A stretch of DNA of 64,000 nucleotides from Desulfobacteraceae bacterium (GCA_027068085.1 JAMOUQ010000060.1:1-64000), one strand, 5' to 3'; shown: positions 9,526 to 18,156, counted from the stretch's first letter. The notes: generated by a model not told the origin, from the sequence alone. Numbers and translations are program-made.

Positions 9526-9552
9526 ATATCGGTCAGCAGGGTGAAAAGATTA
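9526..9552 (-). promoter_or_regulatory. Candidate sigma-28 (FliA) promoter of the chemoreceptor gene
   Basis: Minus strand TAATCTTT, then a spacer, then ACCGATAT. The -35 TAAT and the -10 block are separated by 15 bases, as in the flagellar consensus TAAA-N15-GCCGATAA. Six of eight positions match in each box. It lies 53 bp before the chemoreceptor start. Confidence 0.5.
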
Positions 9553-9661
9553 GTTTTTTCTGAAAAACTCGTACCGGTCTGGATCGACGCGGTTCAATTG
9601 CCCGTAAATTTTACATAATTGCAATCGGAGGCACGGGCCGGAAGCAGTTTGGCACTGCGCC

Positions 9662-9771
9662 GGGCAGGTCTTGCGAAACCGGTGGACAATTCCGGCAAAG
9701 TACGGCAAGCTGAGTGACACAGTACCGGTGAGGAGCACCGGCAGCGCAACCTGCCCCGCCCCCGGGGGGCA
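9662..9771 (+). ncRNA. Structured, switch-like leader RNA before the mntP-like gene
   Basis: GGGCAGGT (9662-9669) is exactly complementary to ACCTGCCC (9749-9756), closing a junction that contains two internal hairpins, CCGG/CCGG (about 9679-9695) and CCGGTG/CACCGG (9725-9741). The closing 3' strand overlaps TGCCCC (9752-9757), which can instead pair with GGGGCA (9766-9771) just before the gene. Two mutually exclusive stems are the hallmark of a riboswitch expression platform. I could not match it to a known class. It lacks the yybP-ykoY manganese core expected for mntP, and its likeness to a cobalamin aptamer is only partial. Confidence 0.45.
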
Positions 9772-9796
9772 ATTTACCTCTTTTCGCGGAACATGG

Positions 9797-10360
9797 ATGC
9801 ACGCTTCCGTCTTTAACATGCTGGCAATCGCAGTAGCCCTGGCCATGGATGCCTTTGCGGTCGCCCTGGCAACCGGTGCCGGCCTTGCAAGCGTCAAACC
9901 CAGACAGTGTTTCAGGCTGGCCTGGCATTTTGGATTCTTTCAGGCCCTGATGCCTGTCGTCGGGTGGACCGGGGGTCTGACAATCCGCGCCTGGGTGGAG
10001 CATTACGCTCACTGGGTGGCCTTTGCCCTGCTCGTCTTCGTCGCCCAGGGGATGTTCCGGTCGGCGGCAGGGGGCCGGGAGCAAAACAGGCCGCTGAAGG
10101 ATCCGACCCGCGGCATGTCGCTGATTATGCTTTCGGTGGCCACCAGTATCGATGCCCTGGCGGTGGGTTTCAGCCTTTCTCTGCTGGAGGTCGCCATCTG
10201 GATACCGGCCCTGGTTATCGGGATCGTGGCGGCGGCTTTCACGACTTTGGGCATTTACCTGGGGGCCGTGTTTGGCAGGACGATTCTGGGCCGCTGGGCG
10301 GAGATGGCCGGAGCATCGGTGCTGGTTTTGATAGCAATAAGGATGGTCCTGAACCACTGA
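9797..10360 (+). CDS. mntP: MntP/YtaF-like manganese efflux pump
   Basis: The 187-aa protein starts at MHASVFNMLAIAVALAMDAF. A 42-codon upstream extension in frame overlaps the structured leader and is rejected. Six hydrophobic helices are visible. The two internal repeats each carry an acidic motif, AMDAFAVALA (Asp18) and SIDALAVGFS, as in the DUF204/MntP family of inner-membrane Mn2+ exporters. The substrate is inferred from the family. The leader upstream suggests ligand-responsive expression. Confidence 0.8.
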   Translation: MHASVFNMLAIAVALAMDAFAVALATGAGLASVKPRQCFRLAWHFGFFQALMPVVGWTGGLTIRAWVEHYAHWVAFALLVFVAQGMFRSAAGGREQNRPLKDPTRGMSLIMLSVATSIDALAVGFSLSLLEVAIWIPALVIGIVAAAFTTLGIYLGAVFGRTILGRWAEMAGASVLVLIAIRMVLNH

Positions 10361-10386
10361 AGGCCGGCCGGGTTTTTCCGCCGGTT

Positions 10387-11520
10387 CTAGACCGGGCCGG
10401 CCTCCAGCACGGAGGCGACATGCCCGGCGATGGCGAGACAGCTGGTCAGTCCGGGAGATTCGATTCCGATACAGTTGACCAGCCGTGGCAGTCCTTTGCC
10501 CGATTCTTCCTGGATTATGAAGTCCCGGACGCCGTCTCCCGGCTTTTGGAGCTTCGGTCTGATGCCGGCCATTTCCGGCTGAAGCTGTTCTTCCTTCAGG
10601 TCGGGGAAATAACGCCGGGCAGCCCGGTGGAACAGTTTCCGGTTTTCCATGCTGACGGTGTAGTCGTATTGCCTGTCCGGAAGGTAGGTCGCATTGGGCC
10701 CGAGCCTGATGCGGCCCGCCAGGTCGATTGTGGCATGGATTCCCAGACCGACGTTTGCCGGCAGGGGTACGGGATATACCAGGTGTTTGATGAATCCGGC
10801 CGGCAGGTCGCAACTGAAATATTCGCCCTTCCAGAAATGCTGGCGGTACCGGCAGGCGTCGATATCGATACCGGCACAGGCTGCAACGCGGTCAGCCTCC
10901 AGCCCGGCGCAGTTGACGACCTGATCGGTCGCAAAAGTATCCGTTTTTCCGTCACGGTACCTGACAGAGATGGTGTAGCGGCCGTCGGGACGGAGTCGGA
11001 TCGTTTCGACGGTGGTCCGGAAAAAGAACAGGGCGCCTGCCCTGCGGGCCCGGGCCGCCAGATGGCGCATCAAGCGGTGGGAATCGATGATTCCGGTAGA
11101 CGGAGAAAACAGGGCCGCCGTGGCCCTGACCAGCGGTTCCATCTGTCTTGTCTGGCCTGCCGAAAGCAGGCGCAGGTCATTTACCCCGTTGGCTTCGGCC
11201 TGCCGCTTGATTTTTTCCAGCCTTGATTCTTCTTCCGGGCTGGTGGCCACGATCAGTTTGCCGCATCGCAAATGCCGGATTCCGGCCGCACGGCAACGCT
11301 CGTAGAGCATCAGGCGGCCCTTGCGGCAAAGTTCGGATTTCAACGATCCCCGGGGATAGTAGATGCCGGCGTGAATGACCTCGCTGTTGCGGCTGCTGGT
11401 CTCCTGACCAATGGCGGGATTGCGTTCGATGACCAGCAACGGTCCCTTGCTGCCGGCCAGGCGTTCGGCCACGGCCAGGCCGATTACCCCCGCGCCGATG
11501 ACTGTTGTCTTGATTCGCAT
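10387..11520 (-). CDS. lhgO: L-2-hydroxyglutarate dehydrogenase/oxidase-type FAD protein
   Basis: This 377-aa flavoprotein opens with the Rossmann FAD motif VIGAGVIGLAVAERL and has the family segments SSRNSEVIHAGIYYP (residues about 41-55), VNCAGLEAD, and C-terminal GIESPGLTSCLAIAGHVA. These match the LhgO/L2HGDH branch of the DAO superfamily, which oxidises L-2-hydroxyglutarate to 2-oxoglutarate and passes electrons to the membrane quinone pool. It runs towards mntP (convergent, 26 bp apart). A different 2-hydroxyacid substrate is possible. Confidence 0.82.
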   Translation of the reverse strand: MRIKTTVIGAGVIGLAVAERLAGSKGPLLVIERNPAIGQETSSRNSEVIHAGIYYPRGSLKSELCRKGRLMLYERCRAAGIRHLRCGKLIVATSPEEESRLEKIKRQAEANGVNDLRLLSAGQTRQMEPLVRATAALFSPSTGIIDSHRLMRHLAARARRAGALFFFRTTVETIRLRPDGRYTISVRYRDGKTDTFATDQVVNCAGLEADRVAACAGIDIDACRYRQHFWKGEYFSCDLPAGFIKHLVYPVPLPANVGLGIHATIDLAGRIRLGPNATYLPDRQYDYTVSMENRKLFHRAARRYFPDLKEEQLQPEMAGIRPKLQKPGDGVRDFIIQEESGKGLPRLVNCIGIESPGLTSCLAIAGHVASVLEAGPV

Positions 11521-11532
11521 GGCAGAAAGCTT

Positions 11533-11949
11533 TCAGGCCTTTTGCGGCCCGTGGTCCCGGTTGGATTCAACCCCGGCCGGTTCCTGGGCTTTGTAGGGTT
11601 TGCCGCACTCCTTGCAGCGGCCGTCGGGTCCGATGACTCCGATACAGGCCTCGTCGCTGCACAGGATCCGCTTTCGCCAGTAATCGTCCTCGTCGGCCGG
11701 GCCGTCTGTGGCAACCTGCCGGGCCGTGCCGTCGCCTGTTTGTGGCGCTTCATCTTCATGAGCAGGCGCGGCCTGTTGCCGGTCTTCGGTTGTTTTCCCG
11801 CCGGAACCGGAAATATATGGTTTGCCGCACTGCTTGCAGCGGCCGTCGGGTCCGATGACCCCGATGCAGGCCTCGTCGCTGCAAAGGGTTCTTTCCCGCC
11901 AGTAGCGTTCCAGACTGTCATTTTCAGTGTCAGAAGGCATTTGAATCAT
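11533..11949 (-). CDS. Small protein with two tandem Cys4 zinc-knuckle repeats
   Basis: The 138-aa product holds the same unit twice: TLCSDEACIGVIGPDGRC with CKQCGKPY, and ILCSDEACIGVIGPDGRC with CKECGKPY. Each unit has four Cys as CxxxxC-x9-CxxC, suitable for one Zn2+ each. A Gln/Asp/Thr-rich linker of about 40 residues joins them. The repeats are nearly identical in protein and DNA, so the duplication is recent or under concerted evolution. The start could also be at 11940. It lies 12 bp upstream of the lhgO-like gene in the same orientation. I cannot assign a function. Confidence 0.75.
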   Translation of the reverse strand: MIQMPSDTENDSLERYWRERTLCSDEACIGVIGPDGRCKQCGKPYISGSGGKTTEDRQQAAPAHEDEAPQTGDGTARQVATDGPADEDDYWRKRILCSDEACIGVIGPDGRCKECGKPYKAQEPAGVESNRDHGPQKA

Positions 11950-11984
11950 CCATTCGAGCTTAAGCGTTGAAAGCCGGTCAATTT

Positions 11985-11997
11985 GGCTATAATAGCC
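11985..11997. promoter_or_regulatory. Palindromic operator-like site over a TATAAT box
   Basis: GGCTATAATAGCC is a perfect 13-bp palindrome containing TATAAT. It lies between the minus-strand Cys4 gene and plus-strand map. No well-spaced -35 was found (TTGAAA lies 15 bp upstream). The rest of the gap to 12220 shows no feature I can name. Confidence 0.3.
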
Positions 11998-12220
11998 CAA
12001 AGCGGGAACAAATTAAAGTTTGGAATTTAGGCGGCGGCGTCATTTGGCATGCCAAAAGTTGCATACATTTGCGAAGCCGTCCCAACTGTGTTAGTTTCTA
12101 TCGTGTTGATGAACCTGCGCGCCGGCCCGGGAAGCCGGCCGGGCAAAAGAAGCTGCGGCCCGGAAAGAAACGGCTGTTCGGCCGGCCGGAGGGTAAATAT
12201 TTTTCTTCAGGAATGTTGAG

Positions 12221-13093
12221 ATGAAAGTAGGGCGAAACGATCCCTGCCCGTGTGGCAGCGGGAAAAAATATAAGAAATGTTGCCTTGGAAAGCAGGCCCG
12301 GAATATGCCGGAGGACCCCGGGACATATGCCGCCAGGTACCGGATAAGGCTGAAAACCAGGGAACAGGTGGAAGGTATCCGCAAATGCGGGCAGCTTGCC
12401 CTCGAGACCCTGGACCTGGTGGAGAAGATGATCCGGCCCGGAATTACCACCGGCCAGATCGACGAAGTGGTGCACCGTTTTACCATCGACAATGGGGCCC
12501 GGCCGGCCCCCCTGAATTACCGCGGTTTCCCCAAAAGTGTATGCACCTCGGTCAACGAAGTGATTTGCCACGGAATTCCCGGACCAAGGGTTCTGAAAGA
12601 CGGCGACATCATCAATGTGGATGTCACCCCCGTTCTGAATGGTTACTATGCCGATGTGAACAAGACTTTTTTCGTCGGCGATCCCGGACCTGATGCGCTC
12701 AAGATCGTTACCGTGGCAAAACGCTGTCTCAAGGAAGGGCTGGCCATGGTGCGGCCGGGCAACACAATCGGCGACATCGGATGGGCAATTCAGCAATGGG
12801 CTGAATCAAACGGCTGTTCGGTCGTCCGCGAATTCGTGGGCCATGGGGTTGGACTGGCTTTTCATGAACCGCCCCAGGTGCCGCATTACGGAAACAGGGG
12901 CGAGGGCGTCCGCCTGGTGCCGGGCATGGTCTTTACCATCGAACCCATGATCAACCTGGGCGGCCCGGAGCTTGATATCCTTGAAGACCGCTGGACAGCC
13001 GTTACCAGGGACGGCAGCCTTTCGGCCCAGTTCGAACAGACTGTTCTGGTCTACGAGGATGGCTGGGAGAGCCTTACTCCCTTTGAATTATAA
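12221..13093 (+). CDS. map: Type I methionine aminopeptidase with N-terminal SEC-C motif
   Basis: The 290-aa enzyme removes initiator Met from nascent proteins. The first 22 residues form a SEC-C zinc motif, [18 protein letters not shown], of the type found at SecA C-termini and in some MAPs where it aids ribosome association. The pita-bread catalytic domain follows with the metal ligands in [33 protein letters not shown] and FEQTVLV. The product is complete. It ends 27 bp before a convergent small gene. Confidence 0.94.
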   Translation: MKVGRNDPCPCGSGKKYKKCCLGKQARNMPEDPGTYAARYRIRLKTREQVEGIRKCGQLALETLDLVEKMIRPGITTGQIDEVVHRFTIDNGARPAPLNYRGFPKSVCTSVNEVICHGIPGPRVLKDGDIINVDVTPVLNGYYADVNKTFFVGDPGPDALKIVTVAKRCLKEGLAMVRPGNTIGDIGWAIQQWAESNGCSVVREFVGHGVGLAFHEPPQVPHYGNRGEGVRLVPGMVFTIEPMINLGGPELDILEDRWTAVTRDGSLSAQFEQTVLVYEDGWESLTPFEL

Positions 13094-13119
13094 TTCCCGT
13101 CCGATTCTACGGGGCGGGG

Positions 13120-13452
13120 TTAAAGCAGTACGTCTTCGCCCGGGTTGCTATTTCCCGTCTCGTTTTCATCTTCATCTTCGCTGTTTTCGCTGCTTTCGGC
13201 CTCCATGCGTTCTTCGGCCGCCCGGCGCATGGCTTCGGCCTTCTGCTGGCGTCTGAGTCGGGTCTGTTCGAGTGTAAGTGAAGCTTTGGCGGCTTCGATC
13301 GCCTGTTTCGCCAGGCGTTCGCCTCCCAGTTTGAGAAAAATCAGGACGGATTCAAGCACTTCTTCTTTTTGCCTCAATTTGATGGGCATGCGGTTAAGCA
13401 GACGGTTCCAGGTAAATCTGAGCGCCTCAGGGATCTCCAGGGTTTCGTTCAT
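13120..13452 (-). CDS. Hypothetical protein, helical with acidic C-terminal tail
   Basis: The 110-aa frame starts at MNETLEIPEALRF because GAGGAG lies 8 bases upstream. An earlier in-frame ATG has no ribosome site. The first half is predominantly helical and amphipathic; the middle is rich in Arg, Gln and Ala (coiled-coil-like); the last 25 residues are strongly acidic. I do not recognise a family. Confidence 0.55.
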   Translation of the reverse strand: MNETLEIPEALRFTWNRLLNRMPIKLRQKEEVLESVLIFLKLGGERLAKQAIEAAKASLTLEQTRLRRQQKAEAMRRAAEERMEAESSENSEDEDENETGNSNPGEDVLL

Positions 13453-13601
13453 TGCTAAAAGCTCCTCGGCCGCAAAAGCGGTTTGCTTTGATATATGGCT
13501 GCCTTCCGGCTTCAGCAAATATAATCAAGCCAGCCCAAAAGTAAAGCTGTTTAATGGGCTGTATTCTCTTTAGCCGAAAGTACGGAGCCGATGTCCGGCG
13601 A

Positions 13602-13617
13602 TGGCATCACACTTGCA
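13602..13617 (+). promoter_or_regulatory. Sigma-54 (RpoN) promoter for the hybrid kinase gene
   Basis: TGGCATCACACTTGCA has the GG and GC doublets exactly 10 bases apart and matches TGGCAY-N5-TTGCA closely. It lies about 135 bp before the kinase start. The remaining gap 13453-13750 shows nothing else that I can identify. Confidence 0.62.
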
Positions 13618-13750
13618 GTGGCTGCGGATTTTTGCAATAGGGGTTGAAACGGTTTGTCATGGCAGCCTGTAAATTTATGATTGTTGTTCAGGTGGTCGAT
13701 AATTTCAGACAGACTGATTGCAGATGATTTTTACAGCGGGACAGGAAGAT

Positions 13751-15403
13751 ATGGCCCAAAAAACAGACTCACCCAAAACAGACCGTCACCGGGGGCATGC
13801 CGAACAGTGCGGGGCAGAGATGTCCTCCCTGGAGACATGCCGCCTGGAGCTGGACAGGGTCCGCGCAAGCAAAGAGCGTTACAGCAGCATAGTCAACAAC
13901 ATTTCCGACGGCTGTTTCGAGATCAACTTGTCCGGAATCATCGTTTTTTGCAACCAGGCCGCCACCGACATGAGCGGTTACAGCAGGGAGGAGATTATCG
14001 GTCAGCACTGGCGGCGGTTTTGCCAGCCCGTGACCGTCGAGCGGGTAGAGCAGGCATTGGAGAAAGTGGCGGCAAGCGGCCGGAGTGTTTCGATTACCGA
14101 CTGCGAGATGGTAACCCGCCAGGGGTTGAAGCTGACAGTGGAAGTAAATCTGTTCGCGGTCCGCGACAGGGAAGGTAAAGTGGCCGGATTCCGGGGCTTG
14201 ATCAAAGACGTTTCAGAACGCCGGCAACTGGAAAAATATCGCAAAAAACTTGAAAGGCAGCTTCAGCAGGCCCAGAAGATGGAAGCCATCGGAACCCTGG
14301 CCGCCGGCGTGGCTCATGGATTCAACAATGTCCTGATGGGCATCCAGGGCAGCCTGGCTTTGATCAAAATGAACCTTGACGGTCAGCAGAATGTGGAACG
14401 TCAGCTGGACCGGATAGAAGAATGCATCAATAAAGGTGTCGAGCTTGCCCGCCAGATTCAGGGCTTTGCCAGGGCCAGCAAGTTCGTTGTGATGCCCACC
14501 AACCTGAACGATATCCTCCAGAGCACATCCAGGATATTCGCGCGCGAGTTGCCCAACCTGACGATTCGTGAATTCTACGACCCTGAGTTGTGGGAAGTCG
14601 AGATAGACAGGGTGCAACTGGGCCAGGCTTTGCTGAACCTTTTCGCCTACGCCGCAGACAGCATGGCCGGCGGCGGCAAGCTTTACCTGCATACGGAAAA
14701 CGCGATCCTGGGTCCGGAGGACGTGCAGGGCTGCAAGGTCCGGCCGGGAGCCTACGTGAAAATGTCCATCGCCGATACCGGGCCGGGCATCGACGAGTCT
14801 GTCAGTCAGCGTATTTTCGAGCCCTTTTTCAGGCAGGACCGGCTGGCCGGTGAAGGCCTGCGCCTGGCCTCGGTCTACGGAATTGTCACCGGTCACAAAG
14901 GTATGATCAACGTCTACAGCGAACTGGGACACGGAACGGCCTTTGTCATCTATCTGCCGGTGTCGAAACGTGAGAGCCGTTGCCAGAACATTTTTCCAAG
15001 ACGCCTTCCAAATGGGGATGAGACCATTTTAATGATCGACGACGACCAGATGGCTCTTTCCGTGGCCCGCAGCATGTTGAGCCGGCTCGGGTACCGTCTC
15101 CTTCTGGCATCCGGAGGCCGTCAGGGGTTGAGTCTTTTCCAGTCCCGTGCCGGCGAAATCGATCTGGTGGTTCTGGATGTGATTCTTTCCGACATGGAAG
15201 CCGGCAAGGTCTATGAAGACTTGCGCAGGACCGATCCAGGGGTTATTGTTCTTCTGGCCTCGGGTTACAGCATGAATCCCGAGATCGAAGGCCTGCTGGC
15301 AAGAGGTTGCCGGGGCCTGATCAATAAACCGTTTACCTTGTATATGCTTGCAGAGAAGATCAGGAAGGCCATTGATGAACGGAGAGCGACTGAAGCCGGT
15401 TGA
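13751..15403 (+). CDS. PAS-histidine kinase-receiver hybrid with degenerate kinase motifs
   Basis: The start is set at MAQKTDSPKT, preceded by GGACAGGAAGAT, giving 550 aa. A PAS domain (about 45-170) is followed by a phosphoacceptor helix, an ATPase-like domain and a C-terminal receiver. Key kinase positions deviate. The H box is VAHGFNN (His189 followed by Gly instead of Asp/Glu). The N-box Asn is Tyr300 (NLFAYAADSM). The G2 box is GEGLRL (367-372) rather than GxGLGL. The G1 box DTGPGID is intact. The receiver is intact with DDD, Asp476 (VLDVI), a Ser and Lys in NKPF. It may bind ATP poorly or act as a phosphatase or pseudokinase. Confidence 0.85.
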   Translation: MAQKTDSPKTDRHRGHAEQCGAEMSSLETCRLELDRVRASKERYSSIVNNISDGCFEINLSGIIVFCNQAATDMSGYSREEIIGQHWRRFCQPVTVERVEQALEKVAASGRSVSITDCEMVTRQGLKLTVEVNLFAVRDREGKVAGFRGLIKDVSERRQLEKYRKKLERQLQQAQKMEAIGTLAAGVAHGFNNVLMGIQGSLALIKMNLDGQQNVERQLDRIEECINKGVELARQIQGFARASKFVVMPTNLNDILQSTSRIFARELPNLTIREFYDPELWEVEIDRVQLGQALLNLFAYAADSMAGGGKLYLHTENAILGPEDVQGCKVRPGAYVKMSIADTGPGIDESVSQRIFEPFFRQDRLAGEGLRLASVYGIVTGHKGMINVYSELGHGTAFVIYLPVSKRESRCQNIFPRRLPNGDETILMIDDDQMALSVARSMLSRLGYRLLLASGGRQGLSLFQSRAGEIDLVVLDVILSDMEAGKVYEDLRRTDPGVIVLLASGYSMNPEIEGLLARGCRGLINKPFTLYMLAEKIRKAIDERRATEAG

Positions 15404-15680
15404 TGCGGCAAATTGGGTTTATGTCCTGGTGCAGGACCCTGAGACCGAAGCCCAGATCCTGGGCCAGCGGGAAACCAGGACCGGCCTGGCCTATGTGCCG
15501 GTTTTCAGGGACAAGGACGCGGCCTTGGCCCTGGCACCGCATCTGGCCAAGCCCCTGGGGCATCGGTACGAGATCCAGGCCATCTGTTATGACGACCTGT
15601 CGCTTTACGCCAGTGACAATGGTTTTTGGTTGTTTTTTATCGATGACCAGGGCAAGGTGACCGACCGCAGGGCACCCTGA
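15375..15680 (+). CDS. Hypothetical small protein, overlapping the hybrid kinase gene
   Basis: The 101-aa product starts at MNGERLKPVD, inside the last 29 bases of the kinase gene, so translation is probably coupled. The sequence WVYVLVQDPETEAQILGQ and YVPVFRDKDAALALAPHL suggests a compact alpha/beta fold of the type where an entered value is compared with a stored field. No cysteines cluster and no signal peptide is present. It is likely a partner or by-product of the kinase operon. Function is unknown. Confidence 0.6.
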   Translation: MNGERLKPVDAANWVYVLVQDPETEAQILGQRETRTGLAYVPVFRDKDAALALAPHLAKPLGHRYEIQAICYDDLSLYASDNGFWLFFIDDQGKVTDRRAP

Positions 15681-15698
15681 TCCGGCCGGGCCGGGCTG

Positions 15699-16682
15699 CT
15701 ACCAGTTGTGGCCGTAGAGCTCCTGCAGCCGCTGGACGATCCTTTTGCGCCGCAGGCTGCGGCGGGGATCGCTTTCCCGGTTCTGGAGGATGGAAATCAG
15801 ATAGTTCTGGTGATTTTGCATGGCCCGGGCGTAAAGATCGCAGTTGATCCCCCATCTGGCGTTGAAATGTGACTGCAGGAAACGGTTTACCCCCCGCAGC
15901 TGGGACCGGAAACGCTCCTGAATGAAATTGAAGAATTCTACAGTCTTGTCCAGCAGTTCCAGTGAATTACGGTAGCCGGATACGGAGCCTTCCCTGAATT
16001 CGCGATAAAGCAGGAGCAGTTTTTCCAGATAGATCCGGTCGCCCATCTGGGCCACCAGGTCGGCTGCGGCCAGCATGCGGGCCAGCATGGCGACCGACTC
16101 GGACGGGAACGTGATGGAATTGACATCCGCGGCAAGGTCGGTGGCCTTGATCATTGCCTGACAGTCAGGAATTTCATTGGCGGTCAGGCCGAAGCGGCGG
16201 CCGTACCGGCCGGCAAAATCCATGCTGCGTTGGACATGCACCAGGGTGTACTTGGCCCCGGTGCCCTCCAGGTCACTTTTGTCCTGGATGTATCCTGAAT
16301 CGTGGATCATGGCCGCCACCAGGGCCGTCAGTATCTGTCTTTGGGTGAACTTCTGCTCCTGTTGGAATGCCCCGTGTATCAGGCGCATCATTGCCAGGGT
16401 GGTGTCGGTTATGTGCCTCAGATCGTGGTAGCCCGTATTACAGGCCCGCTCCGCCGGCCAGTATCCGCGGTACAGGCTGACGGTCAGGTTGAAGGCATTG
16501 ATCACCGGCGAAGGATCCATGGCCGGATCGGTAAGCGTGAGCAGGAAGACCACTTCGTCCAGGACGGCCGAAGGTGAATCCATGTCGATTAGATCGGCCA
16601 GTTGTTTTTTTTCTCTGTCGGTCTTCATGCCAGCCTGCCGGTAGTCTGTTGCCGAGATCCGCAAACGGATCTTAGCCATCAT
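15699..16682 (-). CDS. HD-domain phosphohydrolase-like protein
   Basis: The 327-aa product starts at MMAKIRLRIS with GGGGA 8 bases upstream. An alternative start is at 16628. The metal-binding pattern of HD hydrolases is visible: YHDLRHITDT (His ligand) and, about 40 residues later, MIHDSGY (the His-Asp doublet). Downstream helices follow, with a further conserved-looking segment AAADLVAQMGDR. It resembles stand-alone HD/PDEase proteins that hydrolyse nucleotides or cyclic nucleotides. There is no HD-GYP signature. It is divergent from the DHH gene, with 136 bp between starts. Confidence 0.7.
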   Translation of the reverse strand: MMAKIRLRISATDYRQAGMKTDREKKQLADLIDMDSPSAVLDEVVFLLTLTDPAMDPSPVINAFNLTVSLYRGYWPAERACNTGYHDLRHITDTTLAMMRLIHGAFQQEQKFTQRQILTALVAAMIHDSGYIQDKSDLEGTGAKYTLVHVQRSMDFAGRYGRRFGLTANEIPDCQAMIKATDLAADVNSITFPSESVAMLARMLAAADLVAQMGDRIYLEKLLLLYREFREGSVSGYRNSLELLDKTVEFFNFIQERFRSQLRGVNRFLQSHFNARWGINCDLYARAMQNHQNYLISILQNRESDPRRSLRRKRIVQRLQELYGHNW

Positions 16683-16818
16683 AGCAGATTCCCCGGGATT
16701 TGGCCATTGCCGGGGTGCAACGGCATTGAACCCGCAGCCGGCAACCCATCGGGAAGACGGTTTGCGGCAAAGCGGCGCCCTCGGGTTGCCACAAAGAGAA
16801 AAACAGGCGGATTTTGCA

Positions 16819-17736
16819 ATGAAACCCCGTTCATTGGATTCACGCAACGATATAAGCAGGGTTGTAACCAGGCCGGATTTCGACGGCGTGGTATGTGCGG
16901 TACTCTTGAAATACGCCCTCGGGATCGAAGAACCCGTCTTCTGGGTTCAGCCCGGCCGGATTCAGCACGGCCGGGTGCAGATCGGGCCCCGCGACGTGGT
17001 GGCCAACCTGCCGTATCATCCGGAATGTGGAATGTGGTTCGACCATCACTATTCCAACAGGATCGATCTGCCCTTCGCGGGAGAATTCGACCTTGCGCCT
17101 TCTGCCGCCCGGGTAATATACCGCTATTTCCGGCCGAAGTTCGGAGACAGGTTCCGCGGCCTGGTCCGGCAGGCCGACAAGATCGACGCTGCGGATCTGG
17201 ACCGGGACGAAATCTTGCATCCGGAAAAATATCCTTTCATTCTTCTTTCCATGACGATCTCGGGAAACGACATGCAACAGCGCCCTTACTGGGACAGGCT
17301 GGTGAACCTGCTCGGATCGCTTCCGATCGAAAAAGTCATGCAGGATCCGGAGGTGGCGCGTTACAGCGAGCTGACCATCGAGGCCAACCGGGAATATGCC
17401 GTGGCTCTGAAACGTCACACCACTGTTCAGGGGCCTCTTTCGGTGACCGACTTCCGTGGAGTCTCGCCCGCGCCCGACGGCAATCGCTTCCTGGTCTATT
17501 GCCTGTTTCCCGAGGCGGTCGCCAATCTGAAGGTCTATCGCCACGAGGGCCGGACCGTTGTCAAGATCGGCCACAGCATCGTAAACCGCAACTGCCGGGT
17601 GAACGTGGGCCGGCTTATGGCATCCTATGGGGGCGGAGGCCACAGGGGGGCCGGCGCTTGCCGGTTCAGTACCGACCTGGAAGACACCTACCTGCCGCAG
17701 ATCATCCGGGTCATGACGGCCAACCGGCCGGAATAG
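16819..17736 (+). CDS. DHH-family phosphoesterase-like protein
   Basis: The 305-aa protein (start MKPRSLDSRND, with AGGCGG upstream) carries the DHH superfamily motifs: TRPDFDGVVCAVLL, then FDHHYS (the DHH motif), and the C-terminal DHHA1-type glycine motif GGGGHRGAGACRF. In this superfamily such proteins hydrolyse oligoribonucleotides, cyclic dinucleotides or polyphosphate. The first motif has RPDFDG where NrnA-type enzymes have HxxPDGD, so the substrate is uncertain. It lies next to an HD phosphohydrolase-like gene in divergent orientation. Confidence 0.75.
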   Translation: MKPRSLDSRNDISRVVTRPDFDGVVCAVLLKYALGIEEPVFWVQPGRIQHGRVQIGPRDVVANLPYHPECGMWFDHHYSNRIDLPFAGEFDLAPSAARVIYRYFRPKFGDRFRGLVRQADKIDAADLDRDEILHPEKYPFILLSMTISGNDMQQRPYWDRLVNLLGSLPIEKVMQDPEVARYSELTIEANREYAVALKRHTTVQGPLSVTDFRGVSPAPDGNRFLVYCLFPEAVANLKVYRHEGRTVVKIGHSIVNRNCRVNVGRLMASYGGGGHRGAGACRFSTDLEDTYLPQIIRVMTANRPE

Positions 17737-17868
17737 ATCCGGCGCCGTCAGTCCTGTCAAATCGATAGATACCCCGGCTGCGTAAGCTTGACGTTGTTTT
17801 TTGACCGCTGATCTGATAAGCTGGTTCTCAAATTGACAAAGTACCCGTAATGTACGACAGGAGGCCCC

Positions 17869-18156
17869 ATGGCTCACAGGGTAAAAATAGACGCTTCGGC
17901 CAAGGCCGCCATGGCCGGGAACTGGGATCCTGAATCAGCTCTGGACAGGGCGTTGAAAGAGCGGGAAGCTTTTCTCGAGGCTCATCCCAGAATGCGTCGC
18001 TACCAGCGCGAAATCGACCGGGTTCTGGACAATTCGGGGCCGGCGGAAAACAGACTCTCTGTCCTGTGCCTCATGATCGAGGGCAAACTCCAGGAATTGC
18101 GGGAGCAACTCCAGAATCTCTATAATATCCTGATGCCGATCCTTACCCAGTCCTGA
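17869..18156 (+). CDS. Hypothetical helical protein
   Basis: The 95-aa product has a strong ribosome site (AGGAGG, 5 bases before ATG). It is almost wholly helical. A WDPESALDRALKEREAFLEAHP segment is followed by a C-terminal heptad-like region ending LQNLYNILMPIL. It recalls short conserved DUF proteins of proteobacteria, but I cannot name one with confidence. It appears monocistronic and faces the PAS-LuxR gene. Confidence 0.6.
   Translation: MAHRVKIDASAKAAMAGNWDPESALDRALKEREAFLEAHPRMRRYQREIDRVLDNSGPAENRLSVLCLMIEGKLQELREQLQNLYNILMPILTQS

Noticed and set aside
9662-9756. Calling the mntP leader a cobalamin riboswitch
   Set aside because: A CCGGTG...AATTCCGG block and an ACCTGCCC end recall the class, but the GGGAA, CCCGC and GCCACTGT boxes seen in the true example at 40462-40640 are absent.
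12038-12065. TTGGCATGCC...TTGCAT before map as a sigma-54 promoter
   Set aside because: GG and GC are 13 bases apart instead of 10.
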